Source of the DNA: Acinetobacter calcoaceticus
Lineage (GTDB): Bacteria; Pseudomonadota; Gammaproteobacteria; Pseudomonadales; Moraxellaceae
Length of the DNA: 64,000 nucleotides
Assembly: GCF_004345325.1 (NCBI RefSeq)
Contig: NZ_SLVJ01000007.1
Span: 1 to 64,000, forward strand
Direction of reading: 5' to 3'
Shown: in pieces, positions 1 through 8,751 of the stretch
Numbering within the stretch: the stretch's first letter is position 1
Layout: the number at the start of each line of letters is the position of its first letter
Translations under genes and position numbers: made by a program
The notes under the pieces: generated by a model
Database searches by the model: none
Told to the model about the DNA's origin: nothing
Seen by the model: the letters and a program-made list of their open reading frames with translations, nothing else

Positions 1-530
1 TAAAGTCATGGCAGCAGATCAAATACAAAACTGGGTTGGTCAAGTATCAACAGAATTTGGAGATAAATACATGTTTACTTTTTAGAGCTGACTTAATGTT
101 TCGCAATTTCAATCAAGACTCAATATTTATTTTTAATCCTAATAATAAAATTAATAAACATTCAATTTGGACAATTTATTGCACTCAAGAGCATCAAACC
201 AATAAAAAACAATGTAGCCTACAAAAACAAGGTTTCTTCCTAATAAAGACTGCGGAAATTGACTTGGCAATCAATGTCAGTCAATCGGTAGAAAGACTGT
301 GGCAGGATGAAGATCAACATATCCGGATTGATAACAACCAGACCTTTAACACCAACTCAATTTTTAAAGACCAATCCGCATTGGATATAGTGAATCAAAT
401 GAAATTAGGGACTATTGTCAATACGCGCTTTTCCGCACCGTCCGGTACACATGAAGAAACAATAGATTTAAATGGCTTCTCCGCGGCTTATGACTCGATG
501 AATTTGTTATACAACAATCTGGGGAAATAG
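1..530 (+). CDS. Secreted-family paralog of unknown function, 5' end missing or frameshifted
   Basis: I do not recognise the family. The C-terminal ~140 residues align by eye with the protein at 805-1602: both share the blocks IVNQMK, then TRF, EET and GFSAAYD near the end. The frame is open to the left window edge, so the gene may simply start outside. However, the homologous part begins only around base 90, and another frame reads 2-85 as a natural-looking peptide ending in YMFTF. The two frames would join if one T were removed from the T5 run at 79-83. The copy is therefore either cut by the window, frameshifted, or a remnant behind another gene's end. No signal peptide is visible here because the N-terminus is absent. 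Confidence 0.5.
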   Translation, partial: KSWQQIKYKTGLVKYQQNLEINTCLLFRADLMFRNFNQDSIFIFNPNNKINKHSIWTIYCTQEHQTNKKQCSLQKQGFFLIKTAEIDLAINVSQSVERLWQDEDQHIRIDNNQTFNTNSIFKDQSALDIVNQMKLGTIVNTRFSAPSGTHEETIDLNGFSAAYDSMNLLYNNLGK

Positions 531-772
531 CTTAAAACCTGATAATGTCATTTTTTTTATGTTCATGTTCTTCGGACTTAGACCAGTAAGACACGACCAA
601 GATGGATTTTCTCTTTGCATCCATTGTGCAATGCAATGCCAAACCGGTTGATATTTGCTTTAAACTGCTTTTTGTTTAGTCAGAACGGGGGCAGGACAAA
701 GGCTAAAAACTCAAATAGCATATTAATTATTTCTTATATTTTTCAACCATTAGGATTTATATTTGTTAGAAT

Positions 773-798
773 ACCCCGCAACTTTATGGGGTGTTTTT
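773..798 (+). terminator. Short hairpin with T6 tail between the paralogs
   Basis: ACCCC and GGGGT are separated by a 10-base loop and followed by GTTTTTT. The hairpin ends a few bases before the start codon at 805, so it could terminate transcription from the left copy or shape the leader of the right copy. The stem has only five pairs. Confidence 0.35.
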
Positions 799-804
799 TG
801 ATCA

Positions 805-1602
805 ATGTCAAAATATAAGTTAAGTCTAGTACTTGCATCGACTACTTTTTGCATAATGCCGAGTTATGCTGATTTAGTGCAACTCGATTCACCAAATCGA
901 GATTCAGATGAACGATTGGCGCAATTGACTAAGACACTGTCACAAAGCACCTATACACCGCCTTCAGGCAACAATACTTATAGCGTTAGAGTAAGAGCTG
1001 CTTCAACTCAGTCATCCAATAATAATGACAAACTTGATGATATTAAAATACATCCCAATGACTATAATCGTTATGGATTAAAGCCACTGTATAGCTCCTC
1101 AACCATTTATTACGATCCCAATCAAAAAGAATATTACGAACGACATAAGTTTAATAATAATATTGTCATGATTCGATATACAGATCAGAATCACGCAACA
1201 TTTTATGATCTAGATGCAAAAAACATGCGTGAATCTGCTTGGCGGCTTAATTGTGATATTGACCACACCACAGATGAGATAATTTGTGCAATTGAGAAGT
1301 CTAAACTTATGTTAATCAAAGGTTCAGACCTAGGCTTCTTATTAACAGTTAGTCAAGATTTTGATAATTTAAAAGACAATGAATACCAATTTTTAAAAAT
1401 TGATGAAAACCCTGTAGCGCAAACCAAGCTGATTTTTTCAGGTAATACCGCATTAAAAATCGTCAATCAAATGAAAGTCGGCACTTATGCCTATACCCGG
1501 TTTACTGAATATGCTGGCACCTATGAGGAAACGCTTTCCCTATATGGCTTCTCAGCGGCTTATGACACGATGAATCTGATGTACGCTGGTTTAAGTCATT
1601 AA
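805..1602 (+). CDS. Secreted protein of unknown function (tandem paralog)
   Basis: 265 residues. The first ~22 residues form a Sec signal peptide (basic start, hydrophobic core, PSYA before the cut), so the mature protein should be periplasmic, surface-exposed or released. The mature N-terminal half is polar and rich in S, N and D; the C-terminal half carries the blocks shared with the upstream paralog (IVNQMK, GTY, TRF, GFSAAYD). Two Cys around an ~11-residue stretch (LNC...IIC) could form a disulfide. No enzyme motif or known domain is recognised. The gene stands alone and ends before the terminator at 1733-1757. The tandem arrangement suggests a lineage-specific duplication. Confidence 0.75.
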   Translation: MSKYKLSLVLASTTFCIMPSYADLVQLDSPNRDSDERLAQLTKTLSQSTYTPPSGNNTYSVRVRAASTQSSNNNDKLDDIKIHPNDYNRYGLKPLYSSSTIYYDPNQKEYYERHKFNNNIVMIRYTDQNHATFYDLDAKNMRESAWRLNCDIDHTTDEIICAIEKSKLMLIKGSDLGFLLTVSQDFDNLKDNEYQFLKIDENPVAQTKLIFSGNTALKIVNQMKVGTYAYTRFTEYAGTYEETLSLYGFSAAYDTMNLMYAGLSH

Positions 1603-1623
1603 ATGTGCTTTATATAATCTGAT

Positions 1624-1721
1624 TCAAGATGCAATCAACTCAGAACTGACGACAAGTGCAACATCATAATGCTCCTTCGTCAGTTTGCCTTTGTGATACA
1701 ACCAAGTGACGACTTCTTGAA
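1624..1721 (-). pseudogene. Possible 3' remnant of an unknown gene
   Basis: On the minus strand this stretch reads as about 32 sense codons ending in TGA, with protein-like composition (contains LYHKGKLTKEHYD). There is no start codon, and a stop lies directly upstream in the same frame. It may be the decayed 3' end of a lost gene, or chance. No family is recognised. Confidence 0.25.
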
Positions 1722-1732
1722 ATTAATAATAA

Positions 1733-1757
1733 AAAACGGCTGATCAATCAGCCGTTT
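1733..1757. terminator. Bidirectional intrinsic terminator
   Basis: A perfect 8-bp stem (ACGGCTGA/TCAGCCGT) with loop TCAA, flanked by an A-run on the left and TTT on the right. It can serve the secreted protein gene on the plus strand and ybdD on the minus strand. Confidence 0.75.
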
Positions 1758-1786
1758 ACTTCACAGGTTTTGGTCGTTTTCTACGC

Positions 1787-2089
1787 CTAGCACGGGCATT
1801 TTTTCATGCCGCCGCCAGCACTTGGATAACGTGAATCCACACAGTAGCGGTAAAACGTCTTTACATCCATCGGCTCTAAATCAGGATGATGTTTCTGCAT
1901 ATGCGCCACATAGGTTTCATAATCCGGCACACCAACCATCAAGCGAAAACTCTGTTGTAAACGCTGCCATAAGGTGGCAATGCGTGACCAATTCTTCGGA
2001 GAAAAAATAATCCCCTTCTGAGCCACGATCGTCATCTTAATGATGTTGAAAAACATGGTTTTACCCTTGTGGGCAAATTTAAGTTTCAT
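1787..2089 (-). CDS. YbdD/YjiX family small protein (DUF466)
   Basis: 100 residues. The C-terminal two thirds match the YbdD/YjiX family: the MVGVPDYETYVAHM block, HP, then YCVDSRY, a glycine patch and a terminal KCPC. Members are usually about 65 residues, so this one has an N-terminal extension of roughly 30. The start is supported by AAGGAG inside the end of the preceding gene, eight bases before the ATG. It begins three bases after the cstA stop, so the two are surely cotranscribed. YbdD and YjiX typically follow CstA and BtsT; their exact role in peptide or pyruvate uptake is not settled. Confidence 0.85.
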   Translation of the reverse strand: MKLKFAHKGKTMFFNIIKMTIVAQKGIIFSPKNWSRIATLWQRLQQSFRLMVGVPDYETYVAHMQKHHPDLEPMDVKTFYRYCVDSRYPSAGGGMKKCPC

Positions 2090-2092
2090 GCC

Positions 2093-4201
2093 TTAAACTC
2101 CTTTGGTCTCGCTTTGCAGCGTTGCATCCGTTGCATCTACATAGATCGCTTCAGCTTCTTTGACCGTCGGAGTAGGACTGGCCAAGGCACGGCGAATAAT
2201 TCCGATTGAAGCAAAGATCATCACGATGGCAACGATCATAAAGAAACCACACAACACAGCATTGATCTGATTGGAAAGCACAATGCTCTGCATCTCAGCA
2301 ATACTCTTGGCAGGTTTTAATATTTCACCGCGCGCAATCGCATCAGAAAAACGGTTGGCTTGGGCCAAGAAACCAATCTTTGGATTGGCGTGGAAGATTT
2401 TCTGCCAGCCAGCAGTCATCGCTGTAATGAATAAGAAGATGGTCGGTAAAATGGTGACCCAAACATATTTCTCTTTCTTCATCTTAAACAGAATCACTGT
2501 ACCTAAGATCAAGGCCATGGCTGCCAAGATTTGGTTTCCGATCCCGAATAGCGGCCACAAACTATTGATACCGCCGAGTGGATCGACCACCCCTTGATAA
2601 ACAAAATAACCCCATGCCGATACAGCAACCAGGGTTCCGAGCATATTGCCAATAAATGAACTTGAAGATTTCACCGCAGGAATCACAATACCCACCGTAT
2701 CTTGCACCATAAAACGACAAGCACGGGTTCCGGCATCGACTGCAGTTAAGATAAATAAGGCTTCAAATAAAATCGCAAAATGGTACCAAAACGCCATCAT
2801 CGAGCGATTATTAAAGATCTCACTGATAATGTGTGCCATACCAATGGCAAAGGTTGGTGCACCACCGGTACGTGACAAGATCGAGTTCTCACCCACTTCT
2901 TGCGCCAGTACAGTAAGCATTTCAGGGGTGATCACAAAGCCCAGACCGCGTACCGCTTCTGCAGCTGATTCAACGGTGGTGCCGATGACTGCTGCAGGCG
3001 AGTTAATCGCAAAGTAAATCCCTGGTTCAAGCACAGTGGCACAGATCATTGCCATGATGGCAACAAAGGACTCCATCAACATGCCGCCATAACCGATAAC
3101 ACGGATATGCGATTCGTTATCAACCAATTTAGGCGTGGTTCCTGAAGACACCAGCGCATGGAAACCCGAAATCGCACCACAGGCAATGGTAATAAATAAG
3201 AATGGGAACATTGAACCGGAAAATACCGGGCCACTGCCATCAATAAAGGGAGTGACTGCTGGCATTTTCAACATCGGTAATGCCACGACGATCCCGATCG
3301 CCAAGCCTGCTATGACCCCAATTTTTAGGAACGTCGATAAATAATCACGCGGTGCCAACAACAACCAAACGGGCAATACTGAAGCAATAAAGCCATAGAT
3401 GACCAAGCACCACGTCAGTTGTGTACCGGTTAAAGTAAAGAATGGTCCCCAATACGCATGTTGAGCGACATCACCACCATAGATAATTGCTGCCATCATC
3501 AATACAAAGCCGATGATAGATACTTCTGCAATTTTCCCTGGTCGGATATAGCGCATATATACGCCCATAAAGATCGCAATCGGAATGGTCGCCGCGATAC
3601 TAAATACCCCCCATGGACTATTGGTCAGGGCTTTCACCACCACCAAAGCCAACACAGCAAGGATAATCACCATCACACCCAGCGCACCCAGCATCACTAC
3701 GATCCCAGGAAAGGTGCCTAATTCTTGTTTGGCCATTTCCCCGAGCGAGCGGCCATCACGGCGGGTCGAGATAAACAGCACTAAAAAGTCTTGTACTGCT
3801 CCGGCCAAAACCACCCCGACCAAAAGCCAGATGGTACCGGGCAGATAGCCCATTTGTGCAGCCAAGATCGGACCAACCAAGGGTCCAGCACCCGCAATTG
3901 CGGCAAAATGATGTCCAAACAAAACCGATTTATTGGTCGGCACATAATCCAAACCATCCGCCAAGCGATGGGCTGGGGTTAAGCGCCTTGGATTGAGCTC
4001 AAAAACTTTGGTGGCGATAAATAAACTATAAAAACGATACGCAATACTATAAACACAGATTGCAGCGAGTACCAACCACACAGCATTGACATGTTCACCT
4101 CGGCTCACCGCCAGTATCCCAAACGATACTGCACCAATCAGTGCGACGATAGCCCATATAAATTTTGACAATGTGGATGGTTTTTTTTGACTAATTTCCA
4201 T
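2093..4201 (-). CDS. CstA/BtsT family pyruvate or peptide transporter
   Basis: 702 residues, the normal length for carbon starvation protein A and the pyruvate/H+ symporter BtsT (YjiY). Many hydrophobic segments span the protein. The conserved block FGHHFAAIAGAGPLVGPILA lies near residues 95-115 and is typical of the CstA domain. In the inner membrane it should import pyruvate or peptides when carbon is scarce. The start follows GAGGTG with short spacing. It forms a two-gene operon with the YbdD protein. Whether the substrate is pyruvate or peptides cannot be decided from sequence alone. No BtsSR-type two-component pair lies nearby. Confidence 0.9.
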   Translation of the reverse strand: MEISQKKPSTLSKFIWAIVALIGAVSFGILAVSRGEHVNAVWLVLAAICVYSIAYRFYSLFIATKVFELNPRRLTPAHRLADGLDYVPTNKSVLFGHHFAAIAGAGPLVGPILAAQMGYLPGTIWLLVGVVLAGAVQDFLVLFISTRRDGRSLGEMAKQELGTFPGIVVMLGALGVMVIILAVLALVVVKALTNSPWGVFSIAATIPIAIFMGVYMRYIRPGKIAEVSIIGFVLMMAAIIYGGDVAQHAYWGPFFTLTGTQLTWCLVIYGFIASVLPVWLLLAPRDYLSTFLKIGVIAGLAIGIVVALPMLKMPAVTPFIDGSGPVFSGSMFPFLFITIACGAISGFHALVSSGTTPKLVDNESHIRVIGYGGMLMESFVAIMAMICATVLEPGIYFAINSPAAVIGTTVESAAEAVRGLGFVITPEMLTVLAQEVGENSILSRTGGAPTFAIGMAHIISEIFNNRSMMAFWYHFAILFEALFILTAVDAGTRACRFMVQDTVGIVIPAVKSSSSFIGNMLGTLVAVSAWGYFVYQGVVDPLGGINSLWPLFGIGNQILAAMALILGTVILFKMKKEKYVWVTILPTIFLFITAMTAGWQKIFHANPKIGFLAQANRFSDAIARGEILKPAKSIAEMQSIVLSNQINAVLCGFFMIVAIVMIFASIGIIRRALASPTPTVKEAEAIYVDATDATLQSETKGV

Positions 4202-4369
4202 TTACACCTCGATTGTTTCTCATGATTATTCAAGCACCATGACTGGCTCAATATTGTTATTCGACACAACTGTCGTAGTTAATGATCCTTTACATCCAGA
4301 CAACTGATTACACTCAGCTAAGAATTCAATCTCTAACCCCTTATTTAAAGTTATATATTTAACATAAAA

Positions 4370-4395
4370 AAGGGGATGATTTTCATCATCCCCTT
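4370..4395 (-). terminator. efp terminator
   Basis: Stem AAGGGGATGA/TCATCCCCTT with a 6-base loop. Read on the minus strand it is followed by a U-run and lies 24 bases after the efp stop. Confidence 0.85.
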
Positions 4396-4418
4396 GATCA
4401 TAATCTATTTATTTAACG

Positions 4419-4988
4419 TTATGCACGTTCTAAATAGTCACCAGTACGTGTATCTACACGAACGCTTTCTTCTTGTTGCACGAATAACGGTACACGTACC
4501 ACAGCACCAGTTTCAAGTTTAGCGGGTTTACCACCACCACCTGAAGTATCGCCACGTACACCTGGATCAGTTTCGACGACTTTCAATACTACAAAGTTCG
4601 GTGCGTTGACGTTTAATGGCACGCCATTAAACAACATAATGGTACACAATTCGTTTGAATCGTCTTTCAACCATTTTGCAGCATCGCCCATTGCATTTTT
4701 ATCAGCAGCGATTTGCTCAAATGAAACTGGATCCATAAAGTTCCAAAGTTCACCATCGTTATACAAGTAGTTCATTTCTACTTCAACGATATCCGCGCCT
4801 TCTAAAGACTCACCTGATTTAAAGGTTTTTTCGAGAACTTTACCGCTTCTAAGGTTACGTAATTTGACACGGTTAAATGCTTGGCCTTTACCCGGTTTTA
4901 CGTATTCGTTTTCCATGATTGAACATGGGTTGCCATCAAGCATGATCTTTAAGCCTTGCTTAAAGTCATTTGTAGAATAATAGGCCAT
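4419..4988 (-). CDS. efp: Translation elongation factor P
   Basis: 189 residues from the ATG that gives MAYYSTNDF, matching the usual EF-P start; an upstream GTG three codons earlier is less likely. EF-P binds stalled ribosomes and eases peptide bond formation at polyproline. The KPGKGQAF loop carries Lys34, the residue that receives beta-lysine, followed by the KTFKSGES and YLYNDGE blocks and the C-terminal [11 protein letters not shown] and VDTRTGDY stretches of the OB domains. The divergent neighbour epmB encodes the aminomutase for this modification. GGAG lies about 10 bases before the start. Confidence 0.97.
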   Translation of the reverse strand: MAYYSTNDFKQGLKIMLDGNPCSIMENEYVKPGKGQAFNRVKLRNLRSGKVLEKTFKSGESLEGADIVEVEMNYLYNDGELWNFMDPVSFEQIAADKNAMGDAAKWLKDDSNELCTIMLFNGVPLNVNAPNFVVLKVVETDPGVRGDTSGGGGKPAKLETGAVVRVPLFVQQEESVRVDTRTGDYLERA

Positions 4989-5390
4989 GAATGGCACACT
5001 CCAAAATCTTAAAACTTAATTCAATGAATATAACGGATTGCTCGACGGTACCAATTCGGAAGCGACAGCAAGCGCTAGATCAGTACACGACTGATATCTC
5101 GATATGTCGTATTCTAAATGAGCAACACATCATGAAGCAATGTCAAAATGATTATTGCCTATGGCTATGCACGCTCGAAGCCTGATATTTAGCGTATCAG
5201 TATACAAATCTTGGTGCCGAACAGCACGATACCGTGTTTCTGCGATGCTACATCCCATAAGACAAAGTACAGCGCCAATCTGAGCAGCGAACAAGATTTC
5301 AGCATTAAGTTCAGGTCATCATCGACGTTAAAGCAATTGATTGCCGAATTGTCTATAATCCTCAACCAATCCTTTGTGTTTACATGCGGC
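4989..5390. other. Divergent efp-epmB intergenic region
   Basis: About 400 bases without a convincing gene; short open frames here have no supporting features. It should hold both promoters. A good -10 hexamer for epmB (TATAAT, 5354-5359) and a TATATT upstream of efp are visible. An imperfect inverted repeat lies at 5087-5110 (ACGAC/GTCGT arms). Confidence 0.6.
5354..5359 (+). promoter_or_regulatory. Candidate -10 element of epmB
   Basis: Perfect TATAAT, 31 bases before the epmB ATG. No strong -35 hexamer is seen at 16-18 bases. Confidence 0.5.
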
Positions 5391-6407
5391 ATGATAAACT
5401 ATTTATTTCAAGAGCAAAACTGGCAATCTCAACTCAGTGACCTGATTACCGATCCTGCAGAACTGCTGGAAATCTTACAATTGGCCCCTGAGCAATTGTT
5501 ATCAGGTGCGATTTTAGCCAGTGCGCAATTTAAATTACGTGTGCCTCGTGCCTTCGTCAATAAAATGAAACCAGCCGATCCACTAGATCCGCTACTGCTT
5601 CAAGTGCTGCCCCATCATCTCGAACTCGAATCTGATGCCAACTATGTGACTGATCCTTTAGGTGAAGAAGCAGCCAATCAACTGCCGGGTGTATTACACA
5701 AATATAAATCACGTTTTTTACTGACCTTGACTGGCGCCTGTGCGGTACATTGCCGCTACTGTTTCCGTCGCCATTTCCCCTATCAAGCCAATCTGCCCAA
5801 AGATCAAGATTGGCCGGATATGCAACAGTACTTAATTGATCATCCAGAAATCAACGAAGTGATTCTTAGTGGTGGTGATCCACTAAGTTTGTCAAATCGT
5901 AAATTGGCCCTGTGGTTGGATCGCTTAGAAAGCATGCCACAAATCACCACTTTGCGGATTCACAGCCGTGTGCCAATCGTCATGCCACAGCGCATCGATG
6001 ATGAATTGCTACAGATTCTGAGCCAGCGCCGTTATAGCGTGGTCATGGTGGTGCATTGTAATCACGCCCAAGAATTGGATGATTTCACTTGCGCTCAGTT
6101 AAAACGCATTGCTGCACAACAAATTTGGTTGTTTAATCAAGCGGTCATCTTAAAAGGCGTAAATGATTCTGCCAGTTGCTTGGTTCAACTCAGCCAACGT
6201 CTATTCCAAGCCCAAGTTATGCCCTACTACTTACATGTGTTGGATAAAGTTAAAGGCGCGCAGCATTTTGATTTGTCTTCAGATAAGATAGATTTGATCT
6301 ACCAAGAACTCTTGGCCAGTTTACCGGGATATTTGGTGCCTAAATTGGTCAGGGAAATAGCGGGGGAAGCCAATAAAACCCCACTTTATGGAACCCAAAC
6401 ATTTTAA
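5391..6407 (+). CDS. epmB: EF-P-(R)-beta-lysine synthase, lysine 2,3-aminomutase
   Basis: 338 residues from the ATG giving MINYLFQEQ, close to the 342 of E. coli EpmB; the open frame upstream is not needed. This radical SAM, PLP-dependent enzyme converts alpha-lysine to (R)-beta-lysine, which EpmA attaches to EF-P Lys34. The radical SAM cluster motif CAVHCRYC (CxxxCxxC) lies near residues 110-117, followed by RRHFPY and the SGGDPL glycine motif. The C-terminal PYYLHVLDKVKGAQHF block is typical of the aminomutase family. It is divergent from its target efp. EpmA and EpmC are not in the window. Confidence 0.95.
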   Translation: MINYLFQEQNWQSQLSDLITDPAELLEILQLAPEQLLSGAILASAQFKLRVPRAFVNKMKPADPLDPLLLQVLPHHLELESDANYVTDPLGEEAANQLPGVLHKYKSRFLLTLTGACAVHCRYCFRRHFPYQANLPKDQDWPDMQQYLIDHPEINEVILSGGDPLSLSNRKLALWLDRLESMPQITTLRIHSRVPIVMPQRIDDELLQILSQRRYSVVMVVHCNHAQELDDFTCAQLKRIAAQQIWLFNQAVILKGVNDSASCLVQLSQRLFQAQVMPYYLHVLDKVKGAQHFDLSSDKIDLIYQELLASLPGYLVPKLVREIAGEANKTPLYGTQTF

Positions 6408-6513
6408 GATCTGGTGGAGTATCACGCTGTCGAGCATCTGTTTAAATCCCTATTGCTAACGACCCCAACCTCAGATTGAAGCTTTGTTTTTGAGTGCAAG
6501 AGCATCTATTCTT

Positions 6514-8253
6514 ATGCATCATAAAGAACTATCAGATTCATTTCAGGCCACTACAACCTTGTATCGTCCACGATTAAGCTTTAGTGAGGCCAGTGTCAAA
6601 GCCCTCAATATCTGGACGGGGAGCTTGGCGATGCTGCAGTTGGGCGATACCGCAGAAGCAGTGTTGCGTGCTTTGTCAGAACTCTCTGAACTGGACTGTG
6701 CTGAAACTTTAAGATTTGATCTGATTCAAGTGATCCATCCACTTGTTGAACATGTCCTGCTTGCACTGGAAAAACACTTTGTACAGCAGACAGCTCACTA
6801 CTCAGATCGGCAAAATCACCTTATCGAACTCAATACCCGCATCCGACTGTATTTCACTCACATTTATATTGATATCGCTTATCGTAGTCATCATCAATTG
6901 CTACAACTGAAACGTTCAATGCTTAATTTCGGGTTGAAAAATAATTTAAAAACAGCACGTATATTAGCGAGTTACTATGCTTTACAGCAATTGGCGCAAC
7001 TGCAAGTCCAACAGCAAAAACAGTATAGCAATAGCTTTGTAGATCAATGGCAAAGCACCCATCAATTGTATCGTTTGGCCTGCAAGAATGAAGAACACTT
7101 AATCAACATCAACCAACTTCAAGGCAGCCATTATCCACTCAAACACATTCAACACGCCTATGTACAAGTGTTATTGCTGGATATATTTAACACCTACCAA
7201 ATCCGCGCCGAAGAGATTGAAGCCCTGTTGCAATGCAGTGCAGAATGGGTCAGTTTGGTTGATGTCTCACATATAGAAATGCCAATGTCGCGCTATATCA
7301 TCGATACGCATCAAGACCTACCGCCGATCTACAATCAAAAACAGCATCAAGCTTTTTTTCATCCCGATCTGTTTTTGGCTACACAGAGCTTGCTTGAACA
7401 TATCAATACTACGATTCAGCATGATGCGAAGTTTATGTCAGAGACGGAGCGTGAATATCTCACCCCAGCTTTACAGTTTCATATCCAAAATGTACTCGGC
7501 ACCAATCATGCTGAGCGACGTTATCAGCGTTATGCCTATTCTGCTCAATTACAACTTTGCTTTAGCGTTAAAGCTGCACATTTTAATCTGACTCATGATG
7601 CGCCCTTTGACCCTCAGGCCAGCAACGGTAGCGAAGCTGTGTCCAGTAACACAGCCGAACAAAGCATGACCTTATTTTCATCAGAACTTGATCGAGAGGC
7701 ATTGCAGATTTATACCACCCAAGTACTTGATATCAGTCTACATGGCTACCGTGTTCATTGGACCCAAGAACAACCTAAACTACTCAACACCGGTGAATTC
7801 ATCATCCTGAGAGAACATGAAGATCAAGCTTGGAAAGCGGGTGTTATTCGTTGGATGAAGCAATCCGTAGCCAAAACCTATGCCATTGGCTTAGAGGTTT
7901 TGGCTGACCAGATGATCCCCTGCCGCCTCGAACTCACCCAGCAAGATGTTACTGTCCCGAGTCGCATTGATGGACTCAATGGCATGGTGCTCTATCAAAG
8001 TCAGTCTTTAAGACCCAGAATCTCTGTGGTGATCCCCAATGGTGAAGCATTTAATGAAAATGCCCAATGGCTACTTAAAATTGCCACATTGAGTATTGCA
8101 CTCGATCTAAAAAATATTCTATTGATCACTCAAAGTTTCATACAGTTTGAATTCAAGGCAAGGCATGCGCATCAACAGCAACATCTACTCGATCTACTCC
8201 AGTCAGATCTGAAATCGCACACTGATCCAACCGAGCCTAAAACACAGGCATAA
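6514..8253 (+). CDS. PilZ-domain protein, possible c-di-GMP receptor
   Basis: 579 residues from the ATG at 6514; a TTG ten codons upstream is an alternative. The first ~330 residues are helical, polar and Gln-rich, with no membrane segment. A PilZ-type domain follows: RxxxR at 335-339 (RRYQR) and DxSxxG at 406-411 (DISLHG), then the GVIRWM and GLEVL strands. In PilZ proteins these two motifs bind cyclic di-GMP. Here they lie ~70 residues apart because of a polar insert around 360-390, longer than usual. It is probably a cytoplasmic effector for surface or motility behaviour. It ends at the terminator shared with rpmE. Confidence 0.7.
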   Translation: MHHKELSDSFQATTTLYRPRLSFSEASVKALNIWTGSLAMLQLGDTAEAVLRALSELSELDCAETLRFDLIQVIHPLVEHVLLALEKHFVQQTAHYSDRQNHLIELNTRIRLYFTHIYIDIAYRSHHQLLQLKRSMLNFGLKNNLKTARILASYYALQQLAQLQVQQQKQYSNSFVDQWQSTHQLYRLACKNEEHLININQLQGSHYPLKHIQHAYVQVLLLDIFNTYQIRAEEIEALLQCSAEWVSLVDVSHIEMPMSRYIIDTHQDLPPIYNQKQHQAFFHPDLFLATQSLLEHINTTIQHDAKFMSETEREYLTPALQFHIQNVLGTNHAERRYQRYAYSAQLQLCFSVKAAHFNLTHDAPFDPQASNGSEAVSSNTAEQSMTLFSSELDREALQIYTTQVLDISLHGYRVHWTQEQPKLLNTGEFIILREHEDQAWKAGVIRWMKQSVAKTYAIGLEVLADQMIPCRLELTQQDVTVPSRIDGLNGMVLYQSQSLRPRISVVIPNGEAFNENAQWLLKIATLSIALDLKNILLITQSFIQFEFKARHAHQQQHLLDLLQSDLKSHTDPTEPKTQA

Positions 8254-8254
8254 A

Positions 8255-8276
8255 AAAACGGGCCAATGCCCGTTTT
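8255..8276. terminator. Bidirectional terminator between the PilZ gene and rpmE
   Basis: AAAACGGGC and GCCCGTTTT flank a 4-base loop, giving an A-run on one side and a T-run on the other. Confidence 0.85.
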
Positions 8277-8290
8277 CTTTATTTTGTTGA

Positions 8291-8518
8291 TTAGTCGCGT
8301 TTGATAGAACGTGACATACCAGCAAAACGTTGTTTGAACTTGTCGATACGACCGCCAGTGTCAACATTCTTCTGTTTACCAGTATAGAACGGGTGGCAAG
8401 CTGAACATACGTCAAGGTAAATCGTGTCTTTACCGCTTGCAGAACGAGTTTCAATTACGTTACCACAAGAACAAGTTGCAACTAAAGTTGTATATTTTGG
8501 GTGAATACCGGCGCGCAT
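8291..8518 (-). CDS. rpmE: 50S ribosomal protein L31
   Basis: 75 residues, the usual length. The start MRAGIHPKY is typical. It is the zinc-containing form: Cys16, Cys18, Cys38 and Cys41 (CSC, CSAC) make the metal site. L31 bridges the 50S and 30S subunits near the central protuberance. Zinc-bound L31 is commonly replaced by a zinc-free paralog under zinc limitation; no such paralog lies in the window. It is a single-gene unit with its own promoter at about 8721. Confidence 0.97.
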   Translation of the reverse strand: MRAGIHPKYTTLVATCSCGNVIETRSASGKDTIYLDVCSACHPFYTGKQKNVDTGGRIDKFKQRFAGMSRSIKRD

Positions 8519-8720
8519 GCTCGATTACTCCAATAAGGCAGAAAGGTTTAGCTGTCATCGCAATTGATCACTCTCAGACTTGAGTATCAAGTTTAAGGAA
8601 AAGCCATCTTAAACAAGTTTTTGAAAAACAAGTTGAAAATAGCAGATCAACACCACAACAGACCATTTCTTTTGGCTCACCGAGATCTATTGATCAGGGC
8701 TAAGCACAACAAGTGAGCGC

Positions 8721-8726
8721 GATTAT
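8721..8726 (-). promoter_or_regulatory. Candidate -10 element of rpmE
   Basis: TATAAT on the minus strand, about 200 bases before the rpmE start. The leader is therefore long for a ribosomal protein gene. No clear -35 hexamer. Confidence 0.4.
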
Positions 8727-8751
8727 ACGTGAATCAGCCACAAAATGCGAG

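Noticed and set aside
615..818. Open frame of 67 codons between the two paralogs
   Set aside because: No ribosome site or family; it runs across a hairpin and into the next gene in another frame.
2271..3982. Several plus-strand open frames over cstA
   Set aside because: They are antisense shadows of a clear CstA/BtsT coding sequence.
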